Source: Streptomyces parvulus
GTDB lineage: Bacteria > Actinomycetota > Actinomycetes > Streptomycetales > Streptomycetaceae
DNA: 64,000 nt
Direction of reading: 5' to 3'
Assembly: GCF_014648855.1 (NCBI RefSeq)
Contig: NZ_BMRX01000004.1
Coordinates: 248,001 to 312,000, forward strand
Positions 28,277 through 37,135 of this stretch are shown piece by piece (the stretch's first letter is position 1; the number at the start of each line of letters is the position of its first letter). The notes beneath the pieces were generated by a model, which did no database searches, had not been told where the DNA came from, and worked only from the letters and a program-made list of their open reading frames with translations. Both the position numbers and the translations under genes were made by a program.

Positions 28277-29433
28277 AGCGGCGCGCCCTCGCGGGCTCCC
28301 TGGCCCTGCTGGCCGCCGTCACCGCGACGGCGACCGGGTGCACGACGGCCGGGGACGGGGAGGCACCGGCGGCACCGTCCGCGTCCTCCCCCGGCGGGGC
28401 CCCGGGCGCCCGCTCCGCTCCCGCCCGCACCTCCGACGGCACCCTCGTGGTCACCGACTTCGGCGCCGACACCGTCACCTTCGTCGACCCCGGCCGACGC
28501 GGCGCGGCGGCCGATCTGGGCTCGGTCGAGGTCGGGACGGCCCCGTACGGCATCGCGGTCGGCGAGGACGGCACGGCCTGGGTGGCGACGGCGGAAGGCG
28601 TGGCCGCGGTGGACACCCGAACCCGGGAACGCACCGCGCTGATCCCCCACCGGACCGCCACCGGCCCGGTGACGACCGGCGAGTACCGGGGCGGGGGCAT
28701 GGGGATCGCCCTGTCCCCGGACGGCCGCAGCCTGTACGTCGGCGTCAACGTGCCGGGAGGCGACGGCACGCTGGAGGTCGTCGACACCGCACGCCGGGAG
28801 GTGACCAAGACCGTGCGGGTGGGCCGCCGCCCCTTCGACGTCGACGTCTCGCGCGACGGCCGGCAGGTCTATGCCACCGGGCACGACTCCTTCGACGTGA
28901 CCGTGGTCGACACCGGCGACTGGTCCACGCGCCGCGTCGAGGTCGCGCCGTACGGCACCGAGGGCGGCCTCGGCTCCTGGCTCAAGCCCCACTACGCCGC
29001 CGTACGCCCGTCCGACGGGGCGCTGCTGCTGCCCTTCGAGGGCGAGCGGCTGGCCGTGCTCGATCCGCGCGGCGGCCGGGTCCGGATCGAGGCCATGACC
29101 GCCGACACCCACCAGCACGGCGTGGCGGTCGGCGCCGACGGCACGCTCTACGTGGTGGGGACCGGGCCGATCGACCCGGCCGAGGACGAGGGGCCGTCCC
29201 TGACCGTCCGCGCGCCCGGCGGCGACGAGCGCGTCATCGCCCTGGACGGTCCGCACGAGTCGGTCGCCGTGTCGTCCGACGGCCGCACCGCCTACGTCTC
29301 GGGCGGCTTCACCCGCGACGGCCACTGGAACGGGCTGAGCGTCGTCGACGTCGGGAGCGGCACCGTGACGCGGCTGCCCGTCGGTGTTCGCCCGCTGGGC
29401 GTCGCGGTCCTCGGGGCCCCGGTGGCGGGGTGA
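28273..29433 (+). CDS. Seven-bladed beta-propeller lipoprotein (YVTN/YncE-like)
   Basis: A 386-residue exported protein. The signal peptide ends in a weak lipobox ending TGC, followed by a Ser/Ala/Pro-rich tether. The rest is a beta-propeller of YVTN-type repeats, for example PYGIAVGEDGTAWVATAEG, PFDVDVSRDGRQVYATGHD and SVAVSSDGRTAYVSGGF. This fold binds ligands or proteins outside the cell; the function is unknown. The GTG start overlaps the ankyrin gene stop and has GGGGAGG about nine bases upstream, so an ankyrin-propeller pair is implied. Confidence 0.82.
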   Translation: MKRRALAGSLALLAAVTATATGCTTAGDGEAPAAPSASSPGGAPGARSAPARTSDGTLVVTDFGADTVTFVDPGRRGAAADLGSVEVGTAPYGIAVGEDGTAWVATAEGVAAVDTRTRERTALIPHRTATGPVTTGEYRGGGMGIALSPDGRSLYVGVNVPGGDGTLEVVDTARREVTKTVRVGRRPFDVDVSRDGRQVYATGHDSFDVTVVDTGDWSTRRVEVAPYGTEGGLGSWLKPHYAAVRPSDGALLLPFEGERLAVLDPRGGRVRIEAMTADTHQHGVAVGADGTLYVVGTGPIDPAEDEGPSLTVRAPGGDERVIALDGPHESVAVSSDGRTAYVSGGFTRDGHWNGLSVVDVGSGTVTRLPVGVRPLGVAVLGAPVAG

Positions 29434-29559
29434 ACCGGGGCTTCGCGCGGAGGGCTTCGTTCCGTCTGTGCCCTCGGTGAACCGGTGTACAGGGGACGCC
29501 TGTTGCGACGTAGGTTGAGGGACGACATCCACGCCTCGGCTGAAAGACGGACCGCCACG

Positions 29560-30375
29560 ATGAACGAGCCCGCGACGACGCCCGGTCACTCGGTACAGCA
29601 GAAGATCGACACTACGGTGCCGCACTCGGCCCGCATCTGGAACTACTGGCTGGGCGGCAAGGACAACTACCCGGTCGACGAGGAGGCCGGGGACGCGTAC
29701 ACGGCCGTCTTCCCGGGCATCGTCACCATCGCCCGCAGCAGCCGCGCCTTCCTGCGCCGCAACATCACCCACCTGGTCGCCGAGGCGGGCATCCGGCAGT
29801 TCCTCGACATCGGCACCGGCCTGCCCACCGCCGACAACACCCACGAGGTCGCCCAGCGCCTCGCGCCCGAGACCCGCATCGTCTACGTGGACAACGACCC
29901 GATGGTCCTCGCCCACGCCCGTGCGCTGCTCTACTCCACCCCGGAGGGCGCGACCGACTACATCGACGCCGACGTGCTCGACGCGGACACCGTCCTCGCG
30001 GCGGCCGCCGAGACGCTGGACCTCGAGCGCCCCGTCGCCCTCATCCTCAGCAACATCCTCGGCCACGTCGCCGAGTACGACCGGGCGCGTGCCCTCGTCA
30101 CCCGGCTGATGGGCGCCCTGCCGTCCGGCAGCTACCTCTCCGTCAACGACGGGTCGCGCGGCACGGACCCGGAGTTCGAGCGGGCGCAGGACGCGTACAA
30201 CGAGAGCGGCGCGGTGCCCTACATCCTGCGTACCGTCGACCAGATCACGGCATACTTCGACGGGCTCGAGCTGGTGGAGCCGGGCGTCGTGCCGGTCACC
30301 CTCTGGCGTCCGGAGGCCGGCGGCCCCGCCCCGGAGCCCATCGGCGAACACGGCGGCCTCGCCCGCAAGCCGTGA
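29560..30375 (+). CDS. SAM-dependent methyltransferase (DUF574/PF04672)
   Basis: A 271-residue protein of the actinobacteria-specific DUF574 methyltransferase family, often expanded in Streptomyces. It has the N-terminal signature ARIWNYWLGGKDNYPVD, the SAM-binding motif FLDIGTGLPTADNTHEVA and the acidic YVDNDPMVL. The substrate is unknown. The ATG follows a GAAAGACGGA stretch. It is followed after 61 bp by the alpha/beta hydrolase gene on the same strand. Confidence 0.87.
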   Translation: MNEPATTPGHSVQQKIDTTVPHSARIWNYWLGGKDNYPVDEEAGDAYTAVFPGIVTIARSSRAFLRRNITHLVAEAGIRQFLDIGTGLPTADNTHEVAQRLAPETRIVYVDNDPMVLAHARALLYSTPEGATDYIDADVLDADTVLAAAAETLDLERPVALILSNILGHVAEYDRARALVTRLMGALPSGSYLSVNDGSRGTDPEFERAQDAYNESGAVPYILRTVDQITAYFDGLELVEPGVVPVTLWRPEAGGPAPEPIGEHGGLARKP

Positions 30376-30436
30376 CACCACGCGCGCCGCGTCCCGTGGA
30401 CGGCGCGGCGCGCCCGACCGGGAGGAGCACCCGCCG

Positions 30437-31270
30437 ATGTCGTCCTGGCAGCTGCCCGAATCGTTCCGCAGCGCCTCGGGCACCGTCCGCTGGAACCGGC
30501 TGGGTCCCGCGGACGGCCGCCCGGTGGTGCTCCTGCACGGCACGCCGTTCTCGTCGTACGTCTGGCGTGCGGTGGCCCGTTCGCTCGCGCCTGCGTACCG
30601 GGTGTTCGTGTGGGACATGCCCGGCTACGGGAGGTCGGAGAAGTTCGCCGGCCAGGACGTGTCGCTCGCGGCGCAGGGCCGGGTCCTCACCGAACTGCTG
30701 GACCACTGGGGGCTGACGGAGCCCCTGGTGGTGGCGCACGACTTCGGGGGCGCCGTCGCGCTGCGGGCGCATCTGCTGCACGGGGTCCCGTACCGGGCGC
30801 TGGCCCTGGTCGACCCGGTGGCGCTGGCGCCCTGGGGGTCGCCGTTCTTCCGGCTGGTCCGCGACCACGCCGAGGTCTTCGAGCAGCTGCCGCCGGCGCT
30901 CCACGGGGCCCTGGTGCGCGAGTACGTGGGGTCCTCCGGCGGTCCCGGGCTGCACCCGGCGGTGCTGGACGAGCTCGTGGGCCCCTGGCTCGGCGAGTCG
31001 GGGCAGCCCGCCTTCTACCGGCAGATCGCCCAGGCGGACCAGCGCCACACCGACGAGATCCAGGACCGCTACCCCCGGATCGGCGTACCGACGCTGATCT
31101 GCTGGGGTGAGGACGACGCCTGGATCCCCGTGGCCAAGGGACGGGAACTCGCCGGTCTCGTGCCCGGGGCACGGTGGGAGCCGATCGGCGGGGCGGGCCA
31201 CCTGGTCCAGGAGGACGCCCCCGCCGAGCTGACGGCGGCGCTGCTCGGCTTCCTGCGCGAGGCGGCCTGA
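30437..31270 (+). CDS. Alpha/beta hydrolase with Asp nucleophile (epoxide hydrolase/dehalogenase-like)
   Basis: A 277-residue alpha/beta hydrolase. The oxyanion motif is LLHGTPFSSYVW and the nucleophile elbow is VVAHDFGGA, with Asp rather than Ser at the catalytic position (about residue 102). The acid is in WGEDDAWIP and the histidine in GAGHLVQED. An Asp nucleophile is the hallmark of epoxide hydrolases and haloalkane dehalogenases. The HGTP oxyanion motif matches neither typical HGFP nor HGNP, so the reaction is open. Cytoplasmic. It ends at a hairpin shared with the convergent cold-shock gene. Confidence 0.83.
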   Translation: MSSWQLPESFRSASGTVRWNRLGPADGRPVVLLHGTPFSSYVWRAVARSLAPAYRVFVWDMPGYGRSEKFAGQDVSLAAQGRVLTELLDHWGLTEPLVVAHDFGGAVALRAHLLHGVPYRALALVDPVALAPWGSPFFRLVRDHAEVFEQLPPALHGALVREYVGSSGGPGLHPAVLDELVGPWLGESGQPAFYRQIAQADQRHTDEIQDRYPRIGVPTLICWGEDDAWIPVAKGRELAGLVPGARWEPIGGAGHLVQEDAPAELTAALLGFLREAA

Positions 31271-31282
31271 CGGTATGCCACA

Positions 31283-31325
31283 GGGCAGGGCCCCCGGAAA
31301 CTCATGGTCTCCGGGCGCCCTGCCC
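31283..31325. terminator. Bidirectional hairpin between convergent genes
   Basis: Arms 31283-31298 and 31310-31325 pair over 15 of 16 positions, with one C-C mismatch and an 11-base loop. It lies between the alpha/beta hydrolase stop and the cold-shock gene stop. Confidence 0.8.
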
Positions 31326-31344
31326 CGTTCGGCGGTCCGCCGGA

Positions 31345-31878
<534 letters not shown>

Positions 31879-32643
31879 ATGACCGTCAGGAAATGCCTGG
31901 CCCTGGTGATCGGCGCTGTCCTGTGCACCGGCGCGCTGGGGACCGGCTGCGCCCGGCAGCACGCGGACGCCTCCCTGCAGGACGCGCACGCGCCCGGCAC
32001 TCCCACGGCACGGCACGCCTCTCCCCTGCCCGCTCCCCCGCGCCACTTCCCCCGCCCCCTGCCGGGGGTCGGGCCGGTGATGCGGGACCTGGTGCCGGCC
32101 GGTACGCGGCAGGCCCTGGTGGTCACCGGCGAGAACGAGACGTCGTCGCAGGCCGAGGTGGTGCTCTACGAGCAGTACCCGGCGCAGGGCTGGCGGGCGG
32201 TCGCCGGCCCCTGGCCCGCCCACAACGGGCTGCGCGGGTGGACCGAGGACCACGAGGCGGGCGACCTCCATTCGCCCATCGGTGTCTTCGGGCTCAGCGA
32301 CGCGGGCGGCAGGCTGCCCGACCCGGGCAGCCTGCTCCCCTACGACCAGGACCCCGAGTTCGCCGTGTCGGGCACCGGGCACCTGGGCGAGCCGCTGGAG
32401 GGGTCCTTCGACTACGTGATCGCCATCGACTACAACCGGGTCCCCGGCACCACCCCGCTGGACCTGACCCGCCCGCAGGGCGAGGACGCGGGCGGCGGCG
32501 TCTGGATCCACGTCGACCACGGCGGTCCCACCAACGCCTGCGTGTCCCTGGACGAGGAGCACATGCGCGCCCTGCTGACCGCCGTGGACCCGGACAAGGA
32601 ACCGGTCGTCGTCATGGGCCCGCGGGAGATCCTGGCCCGGTAG
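31879..32643 (+). CDS. YkuD-type L,D-transpeptidase family lipoprotein
   Basis: A 254-residue exported protein. The signal peptide ends in lipobox LGTGC, followed by a Pro/His-rich tether and a YkuD-like domain (about 75-254). The catalytic block reads WIHVDHGGPTNACVSL, with His, Gly and Cys in the L,D-transpeptidase pattern (Cys near 223) but lacking the usual R after the Cys. It may form 3-3 cross-links in peptidoglycan or act as a related amidase. The chosen ATG has GGAG six bases upstream; an ATG 33 bp earlier lacks one. Confidence 0.8.
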   Translation: MTVRKCLALVIGAVLCTGALGTGCARQHADASLQDAHAPGTPTARHASPLPAPPRHFPRPLPGVGPVMRDLVPAGTRQALVVTGENETSSQAEVVLYEQYPAQGWRAVAGPWPAHNGLRGWTEDHEAGDLHSPIGVFGLSDAGGRLPDPGSLLPYDQDPEFAVSGTGHLGEPLEGSFDYVIAIDYNRVPGTTPLDLTRPQGEDAGGGVWIHVDHGGPTNACVSLDEEHMRALLTAVDPDKEPVVVMGPREILAR

Positions 32644-32812
32644 CGCCTGCGGCCCGCGTCCACCGGATGTAGACGCGCGGTGCGAACCGGCAACGGAGCA
32701 CGACGTCCCCGCGCCGGTCTCCGGGGACCGGTTCGCCCGGCACGGTCTTGACGCGACGGGGCGCGCTCGGCCTACTGGAGGCACACCTGGACGTCTTCGG
32801 GGGACTGGACCA

Positions 32813-33229
32813 ATGTCGGCCCGTGCGTCCGCCCCGGCCGGGACTGAGGTCAGGAGTCCGAGAGTGCGGCGTCCACGGGCAGCGGCGGCGGTACTGCTGG
32901 CGTGGGCGCTGCTGTTCCTCCTCGCCCCCGGCTCCTCCGCACTCGCCGAGTCCCCCGCCGACCCTGCCCGGGTGGCGGTCGCCGCGGTGACCGAGACCGC
33001 CGGGGAGGCGGGCCCCGGCGAGGGGGAATCCGCCCACCGCCATGCCGCCGTACGGGCGCCGAGGGCCGCGGGGCCGTCGGGCGCCGACGACCGGGGCACC
33101 GCCCGCGCCGCGCGGGCCGACGCGCGGCTGCCGGACGGGACGCGGAGCCGCCGTCCGTGTCCGTCCCCCGGAGGGCCGGCCGGCGCCGGCGCCCGGGACG
33201 TGCGCGAACTCCAGACGTTTCGCTGCTGA
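32813..33229 (+). CDS. Small secreted or membrane-anchored protein of unknown function
   Basis: A 138-residue protein with a basic N-terminus, a single hydrophobic segment (AAAVLLAWALLFLLAPGSSALA, shortened here to its edges) and an Ala/Arg/Pro-rich, low-complexity remainder ending ELQTFRC. I do not recognise a domain. GGGGGAC lies before the ATG and coding-type GC bias is present, so it is probably a real gene. It precedes the FemAB/GNAT-like gene by 111 bp on the same strand. Confidence 0.5.
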   Translation: MSARASAPAGTEVRSPRVRRPRAAAAVLLAWALLFLLAPGSSALAESPADPARVAVAAVTETAGEAGPGEGESAHRHAAVRAPRAAGPSGADDRGTARAARADARLPDGTRSRRPCPSPGGPAGAGARDVRELQTFRC

Positions 33230-33340
33230 GGGCGGTACCGACCAGGTCTGCACGGCGCTCACGGCGTACCGCCCGTGGCGACGCGCTGTCCGGCAGGCCT
33301 TCCGGGTGTCCCCAGTCACGACGACGCAGGAGGCAGGCGC

Positions 33341-34426
33341 GTGTCCGACAGGCGCGTAGAGGTGATCGGGCCGGGGCGGCTCGGCGCGGACGACCACAAG
33401 ATCTGGCGGGAGATCAGGGCCGCCTCCGGGGCACCGGCGAACCCGTTCCTGGACCCGGTGTTCACGTCGGCGGTGGGGCTGGTCAGACCGCGGGCCGAGG
33501 TGGCCGTCCTGCGGGAGGACGGCGTCCCGGTGGGCTACTTCCCCTACGAACGCGGCTTCGCCGGCCAGGGGCGGGCGATCGGGCTCGGGGTGTCGGACAG
33601 CCAGGGCGCCGTGCTGCGGGACGGCGTCCGGCCGGACGCCCGGGCACTGCTGCGGGCCTGTGCGCTCTCGTCGTGGGAGTTCGACAACCTGGAGTCGGGG
33701 CAGGACGTCTTCCTCCCGCACACGGCCGAGGTGCTGGCCTCGCCGGTCGTCGACCTGGACGAGGGCTTCGAGCACTACGCGCGGGGCCTGCGCGCCGGGT
33801 CGCCCGGCTTCCTGAAGCAGACCCTCGCCAAGGAGCGAAGACTCGCCCGGCAGGCCGGGGAGGTCCGCTTCGAGTACGACGAAGCCGACCCCGGGGCCCT
33901 GCGGACGCTCATGCGCTGGAAGTCCGCGCAGTACCGGCGCACCGGCCGGCGCGACCGCTTCGCTCAGGAGTGGATCACCCGGCTGGTGGAACTGCTCGCC
34001 CGCGGCGAGGATCCGGGGTGCCGCGGAGTGCTGTCGGTGCTGTACGCCGGCGGCCGGCCCGTGGCCGCCCACTTCGGGCTGCGCTCGCCCACGGTCCTGT
34101 CCTGGTGGTTCCCGGCGTACGACCCCGCGTACGGCAGGTACTCCCCCGGGCTGCTGCTGTTGCTGCGGATGCTGGAGGCGGCGGCCGCGGAGGGGATCGA
34201 GGCGGTGGACCTGGGCAGCGGTCCGGCCCGTTACAAGGAGTCGTTCAAGACCCGGGACCTGCGGGTGTACGAGGGTGCGGTGGTGGTCCCCGGGCCGGGC
34301 GGCGCCGTGCACCGGCTGCGCCGGGAGCCGGTGCGGGCCGCCCGGCGCTTCGTGCGCGACCGGCCGCGGCTGGCCCGCACCGCGGCCCGGGCGCTGGCGG
34401 AGCTGGGCCGGGTGCGGGACCGCTGA
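33341..34426 (+). CDS. GNAT-fold acyltransferase, CelD/FemAB-like
   Basis: A 361-residue protein of the double-GNAT 'BcsL/CelD' acyltransferase group (Acetyltransf_6). The C-terminal half has LYAGGRPVAAHFGLRSP, AYDPAYGRYSPGLLLLLRML and the typical DLGSGPARYKESFK. Members act in polysaccharide or peptidoglycan modification; the substrate is unknown. Cytoplasmic. The GTG start has AGGAGG seven bases upstream. It ends 28 bp from the convergent GH109-type gene, and there is no hairpin strong enough to call between them. Confidence 0.8.
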   Translation: MSDRRVEVIGPGRLGADDHKIWREIRAASGAPANPFLDPVFTSAVGLVRPRAEVAVLREDGVPVGYFPYERGFAGQGRAIGLGVSDSQGAVLRDGVRPDARALLRACALSSWEFDNLESGQDVFLPHTAEVLASPVVDLDEGFEHYARGLRAGSPGFLKQTLAKERRLARQAGEVRFEYDEADPGALRTLMRWKSAQYRRTGRRDRFAQEWITRLVELLARGEDPGCRGVLSVLYAGGRPVAAHFGLRSPTVLSWWFPAYDPAYGRYSPGLLLLLRMLEAAAAEGIEAVDLGSGPARYKESFKTRDLRVYEGAVVVPGPGGAVHRLRREPVRAARRFVRDRPRLARTAARALAELGRVRDR

Positions 34427-34454
34427 CGCGGACCGGGATACGGCGGACGGGGGT

Positions 34455-35876
34455 TCAGCGTGCGGGCGGCATCTCGGTGGGTGTCGAGTCAAGGCCGGGC
34501 CTGCGCTCGCGCCAGGCGCCCCGGGTGAAGTCGGGGATCTCGACCGGGCGGCCGCCCCTGTCCAGCGAGGCGGCGCTCAGCGGGACCGGCGCGCACCAGG
34601 CGGCCGAGTCGTAGACGTCGATGTCCGGTACCAGTCCGACCCGCATGAGCTGGACCAGGCGCCACTGGAGGACGTAGTCCATGCCGCCGTGGCCGCCGTT
34701 GTTCGCGGCGTCGTCGCCGACCTTCTGCCACAGCCAGTGGTCGTACTCCTTGCGGTAGGTCTCGAAGTCCCGCCAGGTGTGGCCGCTGTGGTCCGGTTCG
34801 ACGTAGATCCGGGCGCCGGTCGGGGCGGGTCCGGCGTAGTCCTCGACGATGCCCCGGCTGCCGGCGAGGGTGTTGATCCGGCTGTAGGGACGGGGCGAAC
34901 TGACGTCGTGCTCCGCCCGGATGGTCCGGCCCCGCGCCGTCTCGATCATGCAGGTGACCAGGTCACCGTTGATGTAGGTCTCCTTCCACGACGGGTGGTC
35001 GCGCGGGACGAAGCGCGCCCGGTAGTCGGCCAGGCCCTTCGGCGCGGTCGAGGTCGCGGTCAGGGTGGTCATGCGGTCGCCGCGGTTGACGTCCATGGCC
35101 GCGGCGATGGGGGCCAGGCCGTGCATCGGGTAGAAGGAGGCGGTGCTGCGGGTGTGCCAGAGCCGGCGCCAGGAGTCGGTGTAGTACGTGTCGGAGAAGA
35201 GGAGTTCACGCAGGTCGTGGAGGTAGCCGCCGTGGCCGTTGGTGATGTCGCCGAACAGGCCGTCGTGGGCGGCCTTCAGCATCGCCAGTTCGTTGCGGCC
35301 GTAGCTGCAGTTCTCCGACAGGAGCAGGTGCCTGCGGGTGCGCTCGGAGGTGTCGACCAGGTCCCAGAGCTGGCGCAGTTCCGTCGCGACGGGCAGTTCG
35401 ACCAGGGCGTGCTTGCCGCTGAGCAGCGCGGCCCTGCCCTGCTCGTAGTGGAACTCCCAGGGGGTGGCGATGTACACGAGGTCGATGTCGTCGCGCCGGA
35501 GCATACGGGCGTAGGCGTCGGCCGAGCCGCCGTACTCGGCGGGGCGCGGGTGGCCCTTGCCCGCCAGCCGGTCGGCGGCGCTCTTGGCGCGGTCGGCGCG
35601 GATGTCGCAGACGGCTGTCACCGTACAGCCGGGTACGGCGGCCCAGCCGGTGATCATGCCGCCGCCCCGGTTGCCGAGGCCGATGACGCCGACGCGGACG
35701 GTTCTGCGGGGCTCGAAGGGCACGCCGATCATCGACTTCTGACCGGGCCGGCGGCGGGGCGCCTGGTCCGCGGCCGAGGCGGACGGGGCGGCCGCGGTCA
35801 TCCCGGCGGCGGCCGCGCCGGTGGCGACGGCGGAGCCCAGCAGCAGTCGGCGTGAGACAGCGGGCTTTTCGGACAT
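34455..35876 (-). CDS. Tat-exported GH109-type alpha-N-acetylgalactosaminidase
   Basis: A 473-residue Gfo/Idh-fold glycosidase. It has a Tat signal (SRRLLLGSAVA, then ASA), an NAD-binding GLGNRGGGM near 65, and the blocks WDLVDTSERTRRHLLLSENC, HGGYLHDLRELLF, HGLAPIAAAMDVNRGD. These match the GH109 NAD+-dependent alpha-N-acetylgalactosaminidases as I know them. GH109 enzymes remove terminal alpha-GalNAc by an oxidation-elimination route with bound NAD, which fits the Tat export of a folded cofactor-bound protein. A promoter lies just upstream. An ordinary Tat-secreted sugar oxidoreductase is the alternative. Confidence 0.78.
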   Translation of the reverse strand: MSEKPAVSRRLLLGSAVATGAAAAGMTAAAPSASAADQAPRRRPGQKSMIGVPFEPRRTVRVGVIGLGNRGGGMITGWAAVPGCTVTAVCDIRADRAKSAADRLAGKGHPRPAEYGGSADAYARMLRRDDIDLVYIATPWEFHYEQGRAALLSGKHALVELPVATELRQLWDLVDTSERTRRHLLLSENCSYGRNELAMLKAAHDGLFGDITNGHGGYLHDLRELLFSDTYYTDSWRRLWHTRSTASFYPMHGLAPIAAAMDVNRGDRMTTLTATSTAPKGLADYRARFVPRDHPSWKETYINGDLVTCMIETARGRTIRAEHDVSSPRPYSRINTLAGSRGIVEDYAGPAPTGARIYVEPDHSGHTWRDFETYRKEYDHWLWQKVGDDAANNGGHGGMDYVLQWRLVQLMRVGLVPDIDVYDSAAWCAPVPLSAASLDRGGRPVEIPDFTRGAWRERRPGLDSTPTEMPPAR

Positions 35877-35953
35877 GACGGCAACACTCCTCGTGGGCGG
35901 TCGGCTGCACGGTGGGGGCGCGGACGGGCGTTGTCGAGCACTGTCGGGGCATG

Positions 35954-35982
35954 ACTCTGCGGCGTCAGCCCTGACATGTCAA
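35954..35982 (-). promoter_or_regulatory. Putative promoter of the GH109-type gene
   Basis: On the minus strand a perfect TTGACA (-35) is followed after 17 bp by CAGAGT (-10-like). The -35 is part of a TGACATGTCA palindrome (35972-35981), which could be an operator. Confidence 0.45.
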
Positions 35983-36046
35983 CACGTGCTCGATACAAAG
36001 CCATTCCGAGCAACTCCGCGCACCGGAGGGTCAGCCGTCCCCGTGT

Positions 36047-36910
36047 CTACATGCCGTCCTGCACCACCCCGCGGGTCGAGAGCGTGACGGGGTCCTTGGT
36101 GGTGAAGTCGCCCGGCGGGATGCCCGGATGGTGTCCCTGTCCCGGGCCCTGGCCCTGCCCCGGCGGCGGTAGCTGGTCGCGCGGGCCCAGGGTGAGGCGG
36201 GAGACGATGCGGTAGCGGTCGCCCCGGTAGAGCGAGTGCACGTACTCGACGGGGCGGCCCGCCGTGTCGGTGGTCAGGCGCTCGAAGAGGAGCGCCGGGG
36301 AGAGTTCGGGGACGTCGAGGAGGTCGGCCTCGGCCCGGGTGACCACGGTGGGCTCGATCGACTGGACGGCCTCGCTGACCCGGACGCCGTGGCGCTCGGC
36401 CAGGTGCGCGTAGAGGTCGCCCTGCTCCAGTTCCTCACTGGTCAGGTCGGCCACGAGGTCGGCCGGGACGTGCAGGTACTCGATGGCCATCGGCGCCCCG
36501 TCGACCAGCCGCAGCCGGGCCACGTAGTGGATCCGCGCCGCCGGCGACATGCGCAGCTTGCGCCCCACCCGCGCGCCCGCGGGCAGGGTGCGGACCTCCA
36601 GGAGCCGGCTGGTCCAGGCGCCCGCGGCCTGCGGGAGGCTGAAGGCGCGGCGGTCCGAGACCAGTTCCTGGGTGATCTTCTCGGCGGCGACGAACATGCC
36701 CCGGCCGTGCTCGCGCACCAGCAGTCCGGCGACCACCAGTTCGTCGACCGCCGCCCGCAACGTGGGCCGGGACACGCCCAGTTCGGCGCAGAGGGTGCGC
36801 TCGGAGGGGATGGCATCCCCCGGGTGCCGCTCCTCGATGAGTTCCAGGATCGCGTCCCGGACGCGCTCGCGTTTGAGCACCGCCCCGGAGGCGGCGGCGT
36901 CGATCTCCAT
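36047..36910 (-). CDS. GntR-family regulator, HutC/DasR-like
   Basis: A 287-residue repressor. An N-terminal winged helix-turn-helix (about 12-80; AIPSERTLCAELGVSRPTLR) is followed by a UTRA ligand-binding domain (about 95-245; GAPMAIEYLHVPADL, DLYAHLAERHGVRVSEAVQSIEP) and a Gly/Pro/Gln-rich tail. HutC regulators such as DasR and NagR respond to sugar phosphates. It is divergent from the sugar-binding lipoprotein gene, and several CTGGTC elements lie in the shared region, so it likely controls the adjacent importer and itself. Its ligand is probably an amino-sugar derivative, by context only. Confidence 0.9.
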   Translation of the reverse strand: MEIDAAASGAVLKRERVRDAILELIEERHPGDAIPSERTLCAELGVSRPTLRAAVDELVVAGLLVREHGRGMFVAAEKITQELVSDRRAFSLPQAAGAWTSRLLEVRTLPAGARVGRKLRMSPAARIHYVARLRLVDGAPMAIEYLHVPADLVADLTSEELEQGDLYAHLAERHGVRVSEAVQSIEPTVVTRAEADLLDVPELSPALLFERLTTDTAGRPVEYVHSLYRGDRYRIVSRLTLGPRDQLPPPGQGQGPGQGHHPGIPPGDFTTKDPVTLSTRGVVQDGM

Positions 36911-36924
36911 GCGGTACTCCCGTA

Positions 36925-37092
36925 ACTGGTCTGCTGGTCAGCCGAGCTTACCTGTCCACCTCTGCCGTGATCCAGCCACCGATCGAGGTGCGGCGGCTGA
37001 ACTTGCGTACATACACGAGGGGTTGACGCCCTCATTGGTCCATGCCACCTTCGTCCCACACCGACTGGTAAGCCCTGCGCCCCTTACTGGTC
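36925..37092. promoter_or_regulatory. Repeated (A)CTGGTC elements: likely GntR operators
   Basis: Copies of a CTGGTC-like element, all in the same orientation, occur at 36926 and 36934 (ACTGGTCTGCTGGTCA), 37035 (TTGGTC), 37065 (CTGGTA) and 37087 (CTGGTC). ACTGGTC is the half-site of the known DasR palindrome. The copy at 37035 lies inside the spacer of a -35-like TTGACG (37023). This places them well for control of both the regulator and the transporter. Confidence 0.55.
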
Positions 37093-37135
37093 AAGTGTGG
37101 GTGCGTCTCCCTTCCAGCTCTCCCAGAGGTGAACC

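Noticed and set aside
34455..35876. Ordinary inositol-dehydrogenase reading of the Tat-exported Gfo/Idh protein
   Set aside because: Its ENC, HDLRELLF and NRGD blocks fit GH109 better and it is exported with its cofactor; kept as an alternative only.
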